From: Acanthosoma haemorrhoidale | Lineage: Eukaryota; Arthropoda; Insecta; Hemiptera; Acanthosomatidae | Direction: 5' to 3' | Assembly (NCBI GenBank): GCA_930367205.1 | Contig: OV884011.1 | Location: 137,739,437 to 137,803,436, forward strand | DNA: 64,000 nt | Made by a program: the position numbers and the translations under genes | The notes under the pieces: model-generated | What the model saw: the letters and a program-made list of their open reading frames with translations, nothing else | What the model was told of the DNA's origin: nothing | The model's database searches: none | Shown here: positions 43,646 to 55,449 of the stretch, in pieces | Layout: each line of letters starts with the position of its first letter | Position numbering within the stretch: position 1 is the stretch's first letter

Positions 43646-45060
43646 TAAATAATCTCTTTCTATCTAACGAGACATTTTTAATAAATAATGATTAGATTCG
43701 TATATACCTATAAAATAATTGCAACGGATGTTATATCGTTTATGTATGAATCTTAAGAACATTAACCAGTTTTAATAAATAACTCGAGAACAATTTATTC
43801 TATATAAGGGAAATTCTTTGTCAAACAAAAATTCAATATATAGCAATTAGCGACATCAGTTTTCGTTTTGTTTTTATTAGAAGGTTTTTGGAACCCATTT
43901 TGGTTCGACATGAAATGTTTCTTTTGTCAGTTCCCATTCCGCTTCAGCCTTTAGAGCAGAATCAGTAGCCCGTAACAATCTATAGAAAAAGAAAGAAGGA
44001 AAGGGAAGGTTGTCGGGATTATTTTGCCAGAGGAGGAAAATGACGCAAGCATAGAATGATGCAATTGTTACATTTTGTTTCCCAGTATATCTTACTTATC
44101 CTACTATTCGGTTTTTTGGATGAGATCTAAATTGAGTTTTCTAAGATATATTGAAACATCTAAACATTAATCTGCTAACGGGTTTATAAAAATAAATTAC
44201 AAAAATGCTGAAACTGTTTCAGTGATACGTTATTTTTAACTAAAAACTCGTTGGGTCACGAGAAGCAACACAAATTGAAATAACAGTTTTTTTTTTTCTT
44301 AGCTCTCTAATTATAAGATTAAGGATGAGGGAAAATAAAGGGATATTTGGGTTGAGCGGATCCTTGTACTAGGAGTACCTGCTTGAAGGTGGTGTGAGAA
44401 AATTAGGGAGTGTGGGAAGCCTCGGTAGAGGTTGATAGTTGCGGTACAGTGGTGAGAGTCCACTGGTGGTTGGGCCTAGAGTCCCTCTAGGCATCTAGTG
44501 CAGTCTTATTTAGTCGGATAGCAGTGTTGGGTGCCCGTTAGAGGCTTGTTGTAGGTGGGCCAAGCGCCGTGATGTCCACCATTTGGTCTGCTTTACCAGA
44601 TCTTGAGAGTTGCCATCTTGCCGGTAGCGGTGGGGGTGAAATAACACCGTGTACCATTGACTTTTTATTGTTGTCTCTCAAAACAAAGTTTTAGGGAACG
44701 TCATTTATTTCTTTTTGCTGCTAACGGTTTTGATAACTTTTCAATTTGAATTAATGGAACAGATTTCAGTAGTATCTCTTGATATAGTTTCTTTACTTTC
44801 CAACTTATTTATTTTGGGTGTATAAATTTTAAAAATTACAATTCATCTAACATCGATTTAAAATAAAATTGTAGGTATAATATTTACCTATAAATTATAA
44901 AGGGATGTTTTACAACGCGTCACGACATTACGACAACATATTACAATTTTTTTCCCCTCCCTTATCCGTAATATTAAAAATTTGAGAGCTAAGGGGAAAA
45001 AAACAACAAAAAAACACCTTTTTTTTGTCCCCTATAGCTCTATTCCATATGTTTAGATTA
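43646..45060. other. Unidentified segment with G-rich strand at 44335-44650
   Basis: The middle part is G-rich on the plus strand and has no long frame. Words TTTTCTTAGCTCTC (about 44295-44309) and GAGAGCTAAGGGGAAAA (about 44988-45004) are inverted relative to each other and bound the segment. They could be terminal repeats of a non-autonomous DNA element. The segment 44985-45055 can itself fold into a hairpin. Confidence 0.3.
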
Positions 45061-45061
45061 G

Positions 45062-45570
45062 CTTAAGTATACATTTGTAGATTAGTCATTTATTTTCAAT
45101 TGAGATGTGTAATATCCTTTGAAGTAGTCTGCAAAGTGGTCAAAAGCGTCTGTTTAGTTCTTTTCATTTTAGCCTCGTGTGTGGGTCCCGTGCCTGTTTG
45201 TGGGCCTTTCGTCGAGATAGAAGCCTAAATGCCGTTCTGTCTTGAATACAGGAAGAGGAATGGAATTAAAAAAAAACTGGTGGTGGACAGGACATGCGGG
45301 AAAGGGTAAAAGTAATAGGGGAACATGTTAATTCATTAACTTTGATCCTCCGCCATTGGTTGCACCAATACTCGATCTTATCAAGGTGTTTTTGAAAGTT
45401 ATGGGATGCTATATCGGAGTCTGGGTGGGATGACAGGACTACAGTGTAATCTGCAAGTGTTGCCAAAAAGGTATTGGGAGTAGAGAGGTCATAAGGGGTA
45501 TATGTTCGTATGTTCGTATATAGGTTATAGAGGATAGTACTAAAGTTACTCCCCTTTGGGACCACTAACT
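45062..45570 (-). pseudogene. LINE-A reverse transcriptase fragment
   Basis: The minus strand encodes the RT region around the catalytic block (TFLATLADYTVVLSSHPDSD, where the catalytic FADD is changed to LADY), then VNELTCSPITFTLSR and remnants of the following region with stops and frameshifts. It is truncated at both ends and lacks the 3' tail. It aligns with the fragment at 61428-62200. Confidence 0.8.
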
Positions 45571-48500
45571 ATGACTGGTATTTGCGTTCCCTCGACGCGA
45601 TGTAAGACAGACCTCAGATCAGGTTCGCCAATCCACGCTTTCGTAGGAAACAGGAAGTGACAACTGTCAGCAGCAGACTAGTTTTGTCTGGGACTCGTTA
45701 CACTTAATAAACACTGGGACTTAACGTTACGCAGGGTAATTTTTTCTTTACATTTGTTAGTAAATGGAGTACCATGGGAAAACTACCCGTACATAAAAAT
45801 TAATGATGTGTTTCAGATCCATGGAGAGGGTTGGTTACTTCTGCTTTTGCATTCACAAAGTTGAAATTACCCCGCAACAGGTAATAAAAAATTGTTTGGG
45901 GGTAAGCATAAAGTATTTGAACCGAGGTTGTGAGAATATGAAAATAATCAATAGTTGTCAAGGCAGGGGTTAACTTATAGAGTCCTAACACCCACACTAT
46001 TTTTCTTTTGAATACACATAAGTTCAATTTTAATTACATGGTTGTCAATATATTGCTTGAATGATGGTTAAAATTTGTTATAATCAAAGCTTGAATATTT
46101 TTGATTCTATTTTTTCATGTTTTAAGCATTGAAATTTATGAATTCAATTTTTACTAAGAAATAGTTATGACCACAACAAATATGTGTATATATACATAAA
46201 AGATCAACCGGGTGCTGAGGATAACAGCGAACCACCTAACTTTGCCATAGAACGCTGGAATGCTTCAAAATCAGCTACACAATGTAATTACTAACCTCTG
46301 AAGCTAAATGACTTTTCGTTGTATAAAGGATTGCGTTGAGGAGTTTCACTAATTCATTTCAAGTCCCTATTCACCTCTGTTCAGAATCTCGTCCAAATAT
46401 AGCATATCAAAACTCAATGTTGACGATGACATGTTATTAAAGAATATTGTTTAAATGTCCCCAACAACCTGCTGGAAAGGTGCGTGCGTGTATTATTAGA
46501 CTCTTTAGAAGAAATTTCTGCATTTTAATCGCCTTATTATACATTTTTATTTCGTAAAAAAAATAAAATATTTCTTGAGACTCAAAAGGTCAGTTTAAAC
46601 AAAAAATAATAATTTGTCGGTTTCCTAAGGTTTTGCTAGAAAATACCCTTGTTTGCTCAAAATGTCTTGCTAACATAATACGAATAAAATAATACATATA
46701 TTTATAGTGATCTTGAGTAATTGTGTAGTTTACACCGAGAAAAAAGACAAAAGTTCTGCATTCATATACACAGGCCCTAGAAAAAAAGTGACGCAATTAG
46801 AGAAATTCACATATTCGCTTCCTGAGAGTTATTTTGGCTTTCTATTTTTTAAAAAATAATATTGAACGTTTCTAAGGCTTTAAATATAAGAGAAAACCTC
46901 AATAAATATTCAACAATTTTTTTTTTGTAAGTTATAGAATTATACAAAAATGAATACTTTGATTTCTTGTGGAACCCGTCCCTAAAAATTTGTCTAATGG
47001 TTTCTTTTAAGTTTTTTTTATTTAAATTTAAGAAATGGTCTTGACGGTTGAGCAAGTGGTGTTGTTGCTTATGTGAAAAATGGTCGAAGCTGAAAATATG
47101 CAGCATATGCAACTGTTCGGTGTATTTATTTATAGCCCTAAAATGGTTTAATAATAATTAAAAAAACATTGAAAGCCGAAATAATTCCATTAGTAAGCCA
47201 ATATTTGAACTTTTCTTAGTGCACCACTTTTTTTGTGGGTCAATCTGTCTGTTATTCAAAATGAATGTATGATTGATTCTCCTAAATAAGTACAAAAAAA
47301 AAAAACACCATTAAATCGACTTGTAATTTTAAAGGGGATTTAATTACACCAAAAAATGTACGTAACATTCGTTGGTTTCAAACCCCAAGTAGGACTTTGG
47401 ATACCTCTTTTAAAATTTTCAAGACGACGTTCAGAAATTGTCCCTATTAATAAGGTGATTTTAGATGGTTACGTTTTGAGAACTACTACGTTCAAGAAAT
47501 CAGGTTTTAACATTATATCGCGTGAAATCATGTTTGGACAGGTCAGTATTTTAAACATTCCCTATTTTCAGTTTATTAAAAAGTCAAATGATCTAATTTC
47601 GATAAAATAATACAAAATAATTCTAAAATATGTCGAATCCTTTATCAACATTTATTGTTTCTTGAATTTATTTTTTTTACCTTCATCACCCTTTATTTTA
47701 TTCATATATATTTTAAAAATGCAGTTTAGTTGGTTATAAATTAAAAGTAAATTTATTGAGTAGAAATAAAAACTTGTGATTCTGATCGTCCCAATACCCA
47801 GCTTACAAAAAAATATACCCTCAGAAGGCGCTTTTATCCTCTTCCTTAGTATTAAAATTATTATACATATTTTTTTTTAGATCCTTTCCACAGCAGGCCT
47901 TTTTGCTGAGGCACTTTAGTTCTTTCTGTGACTACACTTTGATTCCATGCTAAGGTAGGACACTGATGGAACTTTTTTATTTTATTTTTTTTAAACTTTT
48001 ATCAGCATGTCTTCTTTTTATTTTATTTTTTGTACTCCCCTATATTCCTCGAAAGGGTATTTTTAAGTAATATGCAAAAAATGATCTCAATAGTCCCCTC
48101 TTAAGTCTTAAAATGTACGATATACTAGCGTTGTATGAAGAGTATAGAATTCAGGTCTCGATTATTAAAAGATTTATTTTATCATTATAACTAAAATCAC
48201 GTCGAAGAGGCCACCTAAGGATGATTCATTTTGTATATTCCACAATGTATATTTTGCAACCCAACAGTACTCTGAGAAAATAAAGGTAACAATACAATAA
48301 AATGAAGTAGATATTAACTTTTGGAAGGCAAAAATAAGAAACTATTAAGACTATAAGGAATTTAAACATATTCGGAAAATCATGTCGTCCGACCTGGTTT
48401 AAAATACCAATATTTGATGAAAATATATTTTCACGGCAATTAATTTTTTTTCTTTTATGGTCGTTAGAAATTGTAATTGTAGTTATAATGGAGGCCAACC

Positions 48501-49980
48501 TTCGAGTGGCAATCCTACGTTTGGGATACATTGGCTGTGTCATTTATTGTTTTTTTTCTTCTCTTTACCGCTTGTAACGTTTAGCGATTACCAGTTCCTT
48601 CATTAGGCTAATATAAAAACCTGGCATTCCACCAATCTGTTCACCAATAATACCGTTGATCAGTAAAATTTTTTATGTATTTTCTATACAAAGAAAAAGA
48701 TAAATGTGCTAAGATTTGTAACTCCAATTATTACCTGCCACTTTTGCCAAACTCAAAGGAAAACTATAATTTTAAAAATAGCTTTTTTGTCTTCCTACAT
48801 CAAATAGTTTATTTTTATTTAATGGAAAAACGCTTTCACCAACTCTATGCTGTCATTTTCTGTTATCTCTTAAATAAAATAATAATAAGTCAAATGATGA
48901 AAAACTTTTAACTGCGCATTTAGAAACAAACTAAATTCTATTATTATACGTAACAATGGACAGAATCAATATGCAAATATATTCCAACAAACAGTGCTGA
49001 ACTGTACATAGTTTTAAATTGTCATTCCATAATACTAAAATTAAAAATTCTTAAAATTTCTTCCAATTTTTTCGAAAAAAAAGGTTTTTAACTTCAACAC
49101 ATATTAATAGTTTTAAATAATTATAATTCAAAATTAGGAACTACCAACTAGCCATTAAAAATATTGAAAAAAGGTCAAAAAGTTATCAACAACTTATTAA
49201 AAACATACTAAAAACACAACTATACGTCCATCTTATGACTACTCACCCAATGGATTGTATGGGATATTTAAATTATCTAAAACTACAATATCTTTTTCAA
49301 CGCTCTTCACTCTACGACTAGATTTATCCACGAGTTTTGCAGGGGATGGGTTTCATACGAGTTTATGCAATTTCTCCCTTTTTATTTATATTGTCCTACA
49401 TTAGGGTATTTGATTTTCTCTCAATATTTTCTGGCTATTGATCATTTATGCAGCGTAGCAATCATTTAATTTCAAAGGAAAACGCTTTACTCTTTTATAC
49501 ATCTACACCTGTCTTTACGCACTATATCGTGGTCACGGTATTGTTTAGTTTTAGGTTAAAATACACAACAAAATGGTAAAACAATTAAACCTTAAAACCC
49601 ATGGTCTCGTTTCAATGCTAAATTGTATGATCTATTTTGTAACATTTATTATTATACGTTATGTTATAGATTGACGTGGGCAAGGAAGGATTGGAACCCA
49701 TATATTTAAAGATATTAAAACAAATTAACTTTTGGGAACAAACAGTAGGAATATCAAAATCATGTGGTGTCCATTATTTAACTTCTGATTTAAAAAAATA
49801 TAATTGAATACATAATTGATGAAAAAGAATTTCCATTAGTAAAAACTATTAGCCTCCGTTTCGTACAGTGAAGACAAAAATGAAATTTACATGTTTGATT
49901 CTAAGGTCATTTGATTTTTCAACAATGAAATAGAAGCTAAGTAAGGCGACCCGAAAAACAGGGTGCTTAGAGCGAACCCT
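45571..49980. other. AT-rich non-coding DNA, no gene seen
   Basis: Several frames of 60-105 codons occur (for example 46849-47112, 47356-47610 and 48226-48543), all low-complexity, rich in F, I, K, N and Y, and without domains. I treat them as chance frames. No transposon ends were identified. Confidence 0.45.
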
Positions 49981-49989
49981 CCTGGAGTA

Positions 49990-50220
49990 AGCACGCTCAT
50001 ACAGTACGCACCGCACCAGCTGGTGAGGCAGGAATTATATGGCAATTTCCCCTTGACACCGGACCATTTTTCCTCGGCTTTTCAGCCACTAGGAGTTTTT
50101 CATCGAGCCTGAGGCAAAAACTCTCGCCCGGTAATAAGAGCATTAATTTATTCGTTTGCTCAAAGCATACAAATAGCCAATCTGCGTTATATTTGCATTT
50201 ATATTAGCGTGAGAGGGGTG
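49990..50220. promoter_or_regulatory. Possible enhancer with perfect octamer
   Basis: A block of complex sequence in AT-rich surroundings. It contains the perfect POU octamer ATTTGCAT at 50191-50198, a GCATTAATTTATT homeobox-like run and GC-rich words near 49990-50140. No open frame. Functional status is unknown. Confidence 0.3.
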
Positions 50221-51475
50221 GGGGTAGAGGGTGCAGTCTTGGCTGTTAGGACGTTGGTTGGAAGCAGCTTGCTGGCTCATATCCAAAGTACACACCAATC
50301 CATCATGTACAAAAATACCTATTTAATTATATGCTCGTTAAAGGCAACTGACAACTAAGGTGATGTTCAGAAATAAGACAGTGAAAAGGACAGAAAAAAG
50401 CTTATAGATCATATTTTATTACGATGTAAGCTAAATGTCACATAGTTTGCAGATAGTTATCAAAATTTTTTTCCTATCATGTTTTAAGTAACTTTGGTAT
50501 TTCTGCTACTTTTATTTCTAATTATTTTAGTTCAAGTATAATGTATTAAAGTATCTTTTCACTCTTAGCTTTTTGAAGTATGAAAAAATTACAGGATTTG
50601 AAAGCATTGATTAGTATAATACAACTAGGTTAACTCACCGGCATTGCTAAAGTGCATACAAAATTGATCATATATGTTATTCCTAACAAGGAATGTTATT
50701 CAATACCACCAGATATCAATGGAATTTTTTTGGTTTAATGAATTTTTATGGAATTAATATTTCAAAACTGTGAAACGTTCGTCTTTCCTAAGTAATTTAT
50801 TTGTTTATTTTTCTTTCTTTATTAAGATTATTTATCTTCTTGCCCCAAGGGTAATATTTTGACTGCCTGTCTGTCTGTATACTTATATGTATGTAGGTAT
50901 GTTACATGGACGTAGTAGTAGTGGTAAAAATGATTCCTGCGATGTGCACAGGTATATTTAAAATAACCTCAGGTTATTAAGTTATGTGCTAGATAAAATA
51001 AAATAACAGAAAGCGTGAGAGAAAATCACAAGCTATTTAAGATTTGTGATTTATTCCTTCAAGGTTAAGGATATTGCAAAATTACAATTAATAAAAAAAT
51101 TAAAATAATATAATAAATATATTCGAAAAAAGTAAAGATCTTAGTAGATTTTCAATGGGTCTAGTTCTTTGAAAGGAGGTTTTGGTGATAGTTTGATAAT
51201 GGTAAAATTTACTACACTTAAGCTATTTATGAACACTGTTACTCTATTTGTATTTATTAGTGTCACATTAAACAATGTGTGCCTTGTCATGTTTACATGT
51301 TTCATATGATCATGTGAAATCATTTAAAACACATATAAATTACTAATTATTTGCAAGAATGGTGAGTAGTGGTTATTTTATTACCTGATAGAGGTAAATC
51401 ACGGGATGAGGTTTATATATAATGTAATATGATAACTTAAGCTGCTCTATAGGCCCTATATCCGTATAAATTTAA
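50221..51475. other. Non-coding DNA, no gene seen
   Basis: AT-rich with a short CTGT/TATG repeat at about 50865-50905. The minus frame at 51141-51323 has no recognisable domain. Confidence 0.45.
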
Positions 51476-51592
51476 GTAAAACTCTCAGTTCGCATGGGTA
51501 GAAGATTTTGATCTCAAATCTTTTGAACCTCGCTCTCGTCAACGAGAATCTTTTGAAGAAGACAAAAGTTTTTAATTATCTGAGAGTTTTAC
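51476..51592. repeat. 117-bp unit bounded by a 13-bp inverted repeat
   Basis: GTAAAACTCTCAG at 51476-51488 and its perfect complement CTGAGAGTTTTAC at 51580-51592 enclose 91 bp. The interior has smaller inverted repeats (AAGATTT/AAATCTT and CTCGT/ACGAG). It may be a tiny MITE-like element or a structured RNA hairpin. No clear target duplication was found. Confidence 0.45.
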
Positions 51593-51682
51593 AAGTATCA
51601 CGGCACTACTCATACTTGTCAAACTATTGACTAACTCGTTAACCTGTACAATTTATGTATACGGTTGCGATATTTCCCCACA

Positions 51683-52860
51683 GCGTGAAAACAAGCTATC
51701 TTGTTCCCGCTGCGCAAGCCCATAAAGAGAGGCGACCACCCAGCCCACTATCGCCCCATCAGTCTCCTCCCTCACATGGGTAAGATTCTCGAAAAGATAA
51801 TACTGAACTACCTGAAGGAGTTTTGTTCGGAAAATGCTATCATTCCGTACGAGCAGGCAGGTTTTCATGCTCATCTGAGTACAGAACATTCGCTTGTGAA
51901 GGTACAGATGGAAGCCACCCTCGGTATCAACAAGAATACAGCAATTATATGATCTCGTTGAACTGCACGCAGGCTTTCGACTCAGTGTCTCATGGGATGC
52001 TGTGCCGACAGCTTTGTGACTGGGAATGCCCAGAGCAGCTATATACCATGTTGCTTTCGTTCTTGAAGAACAGATCAGTGAGGGTACGGGTGGGTGATTG
52101 CCTCTCTAACCCATTCCCTCTGACTTGTGGAGTTCCTCAAGGTGCGGTTCTGTCTCCGGTTCTTTTCAGCATGTACACATCCGAAATTGTTAGGACAAAC
52201 TATTAGAAAGCTACTGTAATCGCTTTCACCGACGATATTGCGGTTTACAGCAGCAGCATGAGTGCACAAAGAGCTCTTACACAGGCCGAGTAAGTTTTTA
52301 TTAAATATTATTAATATTAAACAGCAGTGTAAACGCCGGGAAGACCGACTGCGTAATCTTCTCCCTCCAAAATGGGAAAAAATCCTTGCCAAAATCGTAT
52401 AGCGTGGGAGGGCAAGAGCGCTCACCAGCTTTCTCAATGCACTATTTGGGTATAAAAATGGATAGGCATCATCATTTCTCTACTCGTTCAAGTAATAAAA
52501 TAGAAAAAGTATGACACAGGTCTTACCGGCTATCGCACTTGCTAACTTCACCCAACCTGTCGCTTCGTCTCAAACTGATGATATATAAATGTATCCAGCT
52601 CTGCTGTACGGTACCCTGCTATTTACCCACTTGACTGACAATACCACCAAATGTCTCCAACATTTCCAGAATGGGATCATGCGAAAAGTGGTCCGACATA
52701 TCTCTCTCGAGAGGTTGAAGAATGCTGACCTGCACCCGTTGCTTGGTGTGTCGTCGGTGGGTGAATTCACCCACAGGAGACACATCAAGTTTTTGGACTC
52801 GTTTTGCAGCACCTAACCAACCCAGTATTTAACACTATGACCCCACCACCCCTCCCGCAT
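51683..52860 (+). pseudogene. LINE-B reverse transcriptase fragment
   Basis: Remnant of a second Jockey-type LINE family. RT motifs in order are HYRPISLLPHMGKILEKIIL, a damaged AFDSVSHGML block, CGVPQGAVLSPVLFSMYTSE, FTDDIAVY (catalytic site with FADD changed to FTDD), then GKTDCVIFSLQNGK and a C-terminal region with LLGVSSVGEFTHRR. Stops and frame changes occur near 51950, 52200 and 52290-52580. It lacks endonuclease and ORF1. A second fragment of the family lies at 63390-63960. Confidence 0.85.
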
Positions 52861-53023
52861 TGATGCTAACAGATTGTCAGGGAAAAATTAGGTTAAGAAC
52901 TAGTAAGTAAGTTAGTTTTCTAGAAGGTGAGCCCTATCACCTTTATTAGCCAGTTTAGTCCAGACACGTATTATATATATCATTCATTATACTTGTTTAT
53001 TCATTGTATAATTTCTGTAAAAT

Positions 53024-53034
53024 AACAAAACCTG
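53024..53034 (+). repeat. Left target-site duplication of inverted LINE-A
   Basis: AACAAAACCTG, repeated exactly at 54596-54606 on the other side of the LINE. The 11-bp length is normal for LINE target-site duplications. Confidence 0.8.
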
Positions 53035-53552
53035 GAGATCATATCCAGGGGATTTTCTGTAAGGTAAGTTTTTCAGAAGGTATTTGACCTCAGAGGGATT
53101 AACGGCTTTTGGTGGAAGAGAGAGAGGAATAGGTGAAGTGAGGAAATCTTCCACAGTTGTGCTGTGAGTATGGCTTTGATGAGAAAGGTGAGGTGTGAAA
53201 GTATGGGTAAGGTGCAGAGCAAATTCCTCCGACCTATCCCCATCCGAGGCTGCCAAGGACCCATCATCACGACGGAGTGGATGTGAAACAGCTTGATACT
53301 TTAGGATTTTTTTGGTTACATTCCACAAGGAGTTATCCCTGGTAGACAGTGAGGAGAGGTAGGAATTAAAAGAATCAGAACGGAAGGATGCCAATCGCCG
53401 CTTTACCAATCGGCAGTACTGATTGTACGAGAGGCGATTAGCAGGATGCCGGGATCCTTGCCACACTGTTCTAGAGCGGCGTTTGGATTTGATTAGATCT
53501 TTGAGATGCTGAGGTAAACGATTATGATTGTGGATTCTTGGGTGACGATGGG
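53035..53552 (-). pseudogene. Inverted LINE-A segment: start of RT region
   Basis: The minus strand encodes KRRLASFRSDSFNSYLSSLS, NPSEVKYLLKNLPYRKSPGY and the regions between, close to the intact LINE-A. Upstream of this it continues to a HLKDLIKSKRRSR word at about 53500. The frame itself is largely open, so the copy is not very old. Confidence 0.88.
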
Positions 53553-53573
53553 GTGACGATGCCTCCCAAGCCT

Positions 53574-53890
53574 CCTCAAATTCTCAAACAACTTCCTCCT
53601 AAAGCCATAATCTTCCTAACCTACATATATAATTGCATTATCCGAACGACACACCTTCCTCTCCTCTGGAAACATTCCATTATTGTCCTGTTCACCAAGC
53701 CCGGTAAACCACCCAATGACGCCTCATCTTACCGTCCAATTAGCCTACTCCCTATCCTCTCAAAAATATTTGAGAAACTCCTACTAAAACGTCTACTTCC
53801 AATTGTTGAATCCAAAAACCTTTTTCCCACACACCAGTTTGGTTTCCGCCAACGACATTCCACTGCTCAACAAGGCCTTCGCGTTGTCGC
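53574..53890 (+). pseudogene. LINE-A RT palm fragment, forward part
   Basis: Open frame with LPPKAIIFLTYIYNCIIRTT, SSYRPISLLPILSKIFEKLL and HQFGFRQRHSTAQQGLRVV. It ends where the RT core is deleted. The catalytic FADD block is absent. Confidence 0.88.
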
Positions 53891-53907
53891 AAGACTTGTC
53901 CACTAGT

Positions 53908-54419
53908 TTATTTTAATTCTATTCCTCTCTCTGTAACCGAGACAGTACGGTACTTAGGCTGCCATCTCGACAAACGGCTGACCTGGAACCCACATACGAG
54001 ACTAAAAAGACAAGAACTAAACAGGCGCTTTGGACAACTGTACAGACTACTTCAAAGGACATCCCATCTCTCAATAGAAAATAAACTACTAATCTACAAA
54101 GTAATACTTAAACCAATCTGGACATACGGAATAGAGCTATGGGGGACAGCAAAAAAGTCGAACATCAAGCGTATCCAATCCTTTCAATCCAAAGTCCTGA
54201 GAACAATAGTAAATGCCCCTTATTACGTCAGCAACAAAACCCTTCATAACGATCTTAATATACCCTACATTCTAGAACTCTTCCCTTCCAAGTTTAGGAA
54301 ATTCCACAGTAGCCTTTCCAACCACCCTAATCCTGTAGCACAGTCTTTGCACTGCGCCACTCATCCCTATAATCCTCCTCGGAGACTGAAACGGCAGTGG
54401 CCTCGTGACCTGCTATAAT
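53908..54419 (+). pseudogene. LINE-A ORF2 C-terminal fragment
   Basis: Resumes after the deletion at FNSIPL and continues through VRYLGCHLDKRLTWNPHTRL and SNIKRIQSFQSKVLRTIV to the natural end WPRDLL and a stop at about 54417-54419. It is open throughout. Confidence 0.88.
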
Positions 54420-54595
54420 CGCGTGATAGGGAGTCCTGGCAATGGCCAGTTTCTCCAATCATGTCCTATTGTACGAATGAGCGAGTGAATGATGACTGTA
54501 AATATGGTATGAATGAGATCATTTATCTGTATTATTATTGCCTTATAAAACGCAGATTGTAATTATTGCACAATAAAGATTGTTGAATAATTAAA

Positions 54596-54606
54596 AACAA
54601 AACCTG
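54596..54606 (+). repeat. Right target-site duplication of inverted LINE-A
   Basis: Exact copy of the 11-bp word at 53024-53034, directly after the A-rich LINE tail. Confidence 0.8.
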
Positions 54607-54687
54607 TATATAATGTAGCGATGCTACAGGAAATACAAAAATAATTTGTAAATAGATTCGCCTGAGGATCTATAATTATATATAATT

Positions 54688-55298
54688 TGTAACATTCATG
54701 ATATTTGAGAATATCATGACCAGCCACCCTCCCACTTTGTCCAGCATCAGCCCTTATGCTCTTAGGAGTGGGGATGAGATAAAGGTCAGTCTTAGCCAAG
54801 AGCCAGAGAGCAAAGCAGAGCAAGCTCCCGTTCCGTTGACGGTCATCAACACAAGCAGAGGAGAATAAGAAGAAGAAGAAGAAGGTTACACGGATATCAT
54901 CGATTGGGTGATATAGATATTGTTTTTTTATTATGGATCCATTAAAAAGAGATTGAGCTCAATTATCATTTTTTTTATATAACTAATTAGTAGTAACTAT
55001 CCTTGTTCAAAAGGAATTGAATATTTTTTTATATAATTAATGTCAGCACTATTTATAATTATAATTATTTGTTATAACCATTTTACTTGTATACATTTCA
55101 CAATTCCCAGTTTCTCAATTTATTAATAACTATAACATTAGCCTTGAGATCGGGCGATTCAATCGGGATAATTTCCTATGTCGAAGACATAAAAACAAGT
55201 TGAATTAAAGATCTCATGACGGACCTACCAAATTAGTTAAGGTCAATTGATCTAATAAATTAGAAAAATAAAATGGTAAGAAAATGAGGTAGGTTTCA
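54688..55298 (+). repeat. First LTR of element 4
   Basis: 611 bp from TGTAACATTC to GGTTTCA, with the usual TG...CA ends. It has a perfect 9-bp hairpin at the left end (CATGATATT/AATATCATG, 54697-54718) and an AAG trinucleotide run near 54868-54882. Confidence 0.8.
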
Positions 55299-55299
55299 A

Positions 55300-55318
55300 T
55301 GGGGGCCGCTCCGGGATT
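55300..55318 (+). other. Primer binding site, tRNA-Pro-like, element 4
   Basis: TGGGGGCCGCTCCGGGATT, one base after the LTR. It matches the known tRNA-Pro primer site at 16 of 19 positions. The element therefore uses a different primer from the tRNA-Phe elements in the cluster. A second copy lies at 59715-59733. Confidence 0.55.
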
Positions 55319-55449
55319 AACTTCAAAAATTCTAAAGAAACCAAAGGAATTGTGAGGTATTGCATGTTAGAATAATAACTAGAACTATTTACTAACATAT
55401 TATATTTTTCTTCTAATTTAACATTTGTTACACAAACACGAACACAAAC

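Larger units (their letters stand above)
53035..54595 (+). mobile_element. LINE-A copy with 5' inversion (twin priming)
   Basis: A 5' part in reverse orientation (53035 to about 53552) joins a 3' part in forward orientation (about 53574-54595), all between 11-bp target duplications. The inverted part ends at the codons for SPGYDL and the forward part starts at QILKQL. These are separated by only about three codons in the intact copy at 13125. A second event has removed the RT core between LRVV (about 53886) and FNSIPL. The forward part ends with WPRDLL, the 3' UTR and an AATAAAG tail. Confidence 0.9.

Noticed and set aside
46849..48911. Several 60-105 codon frames as host exons
   Set aside because: Low-complexity composition rich in F, I, K, N and Y, with no domains. 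Expected in AT-rich non-coding DNA.
51653..51889. Minus-strand frame over the LINE-B start
   Set aside because: It is antisense to a plus-strand RT with clear motifs.
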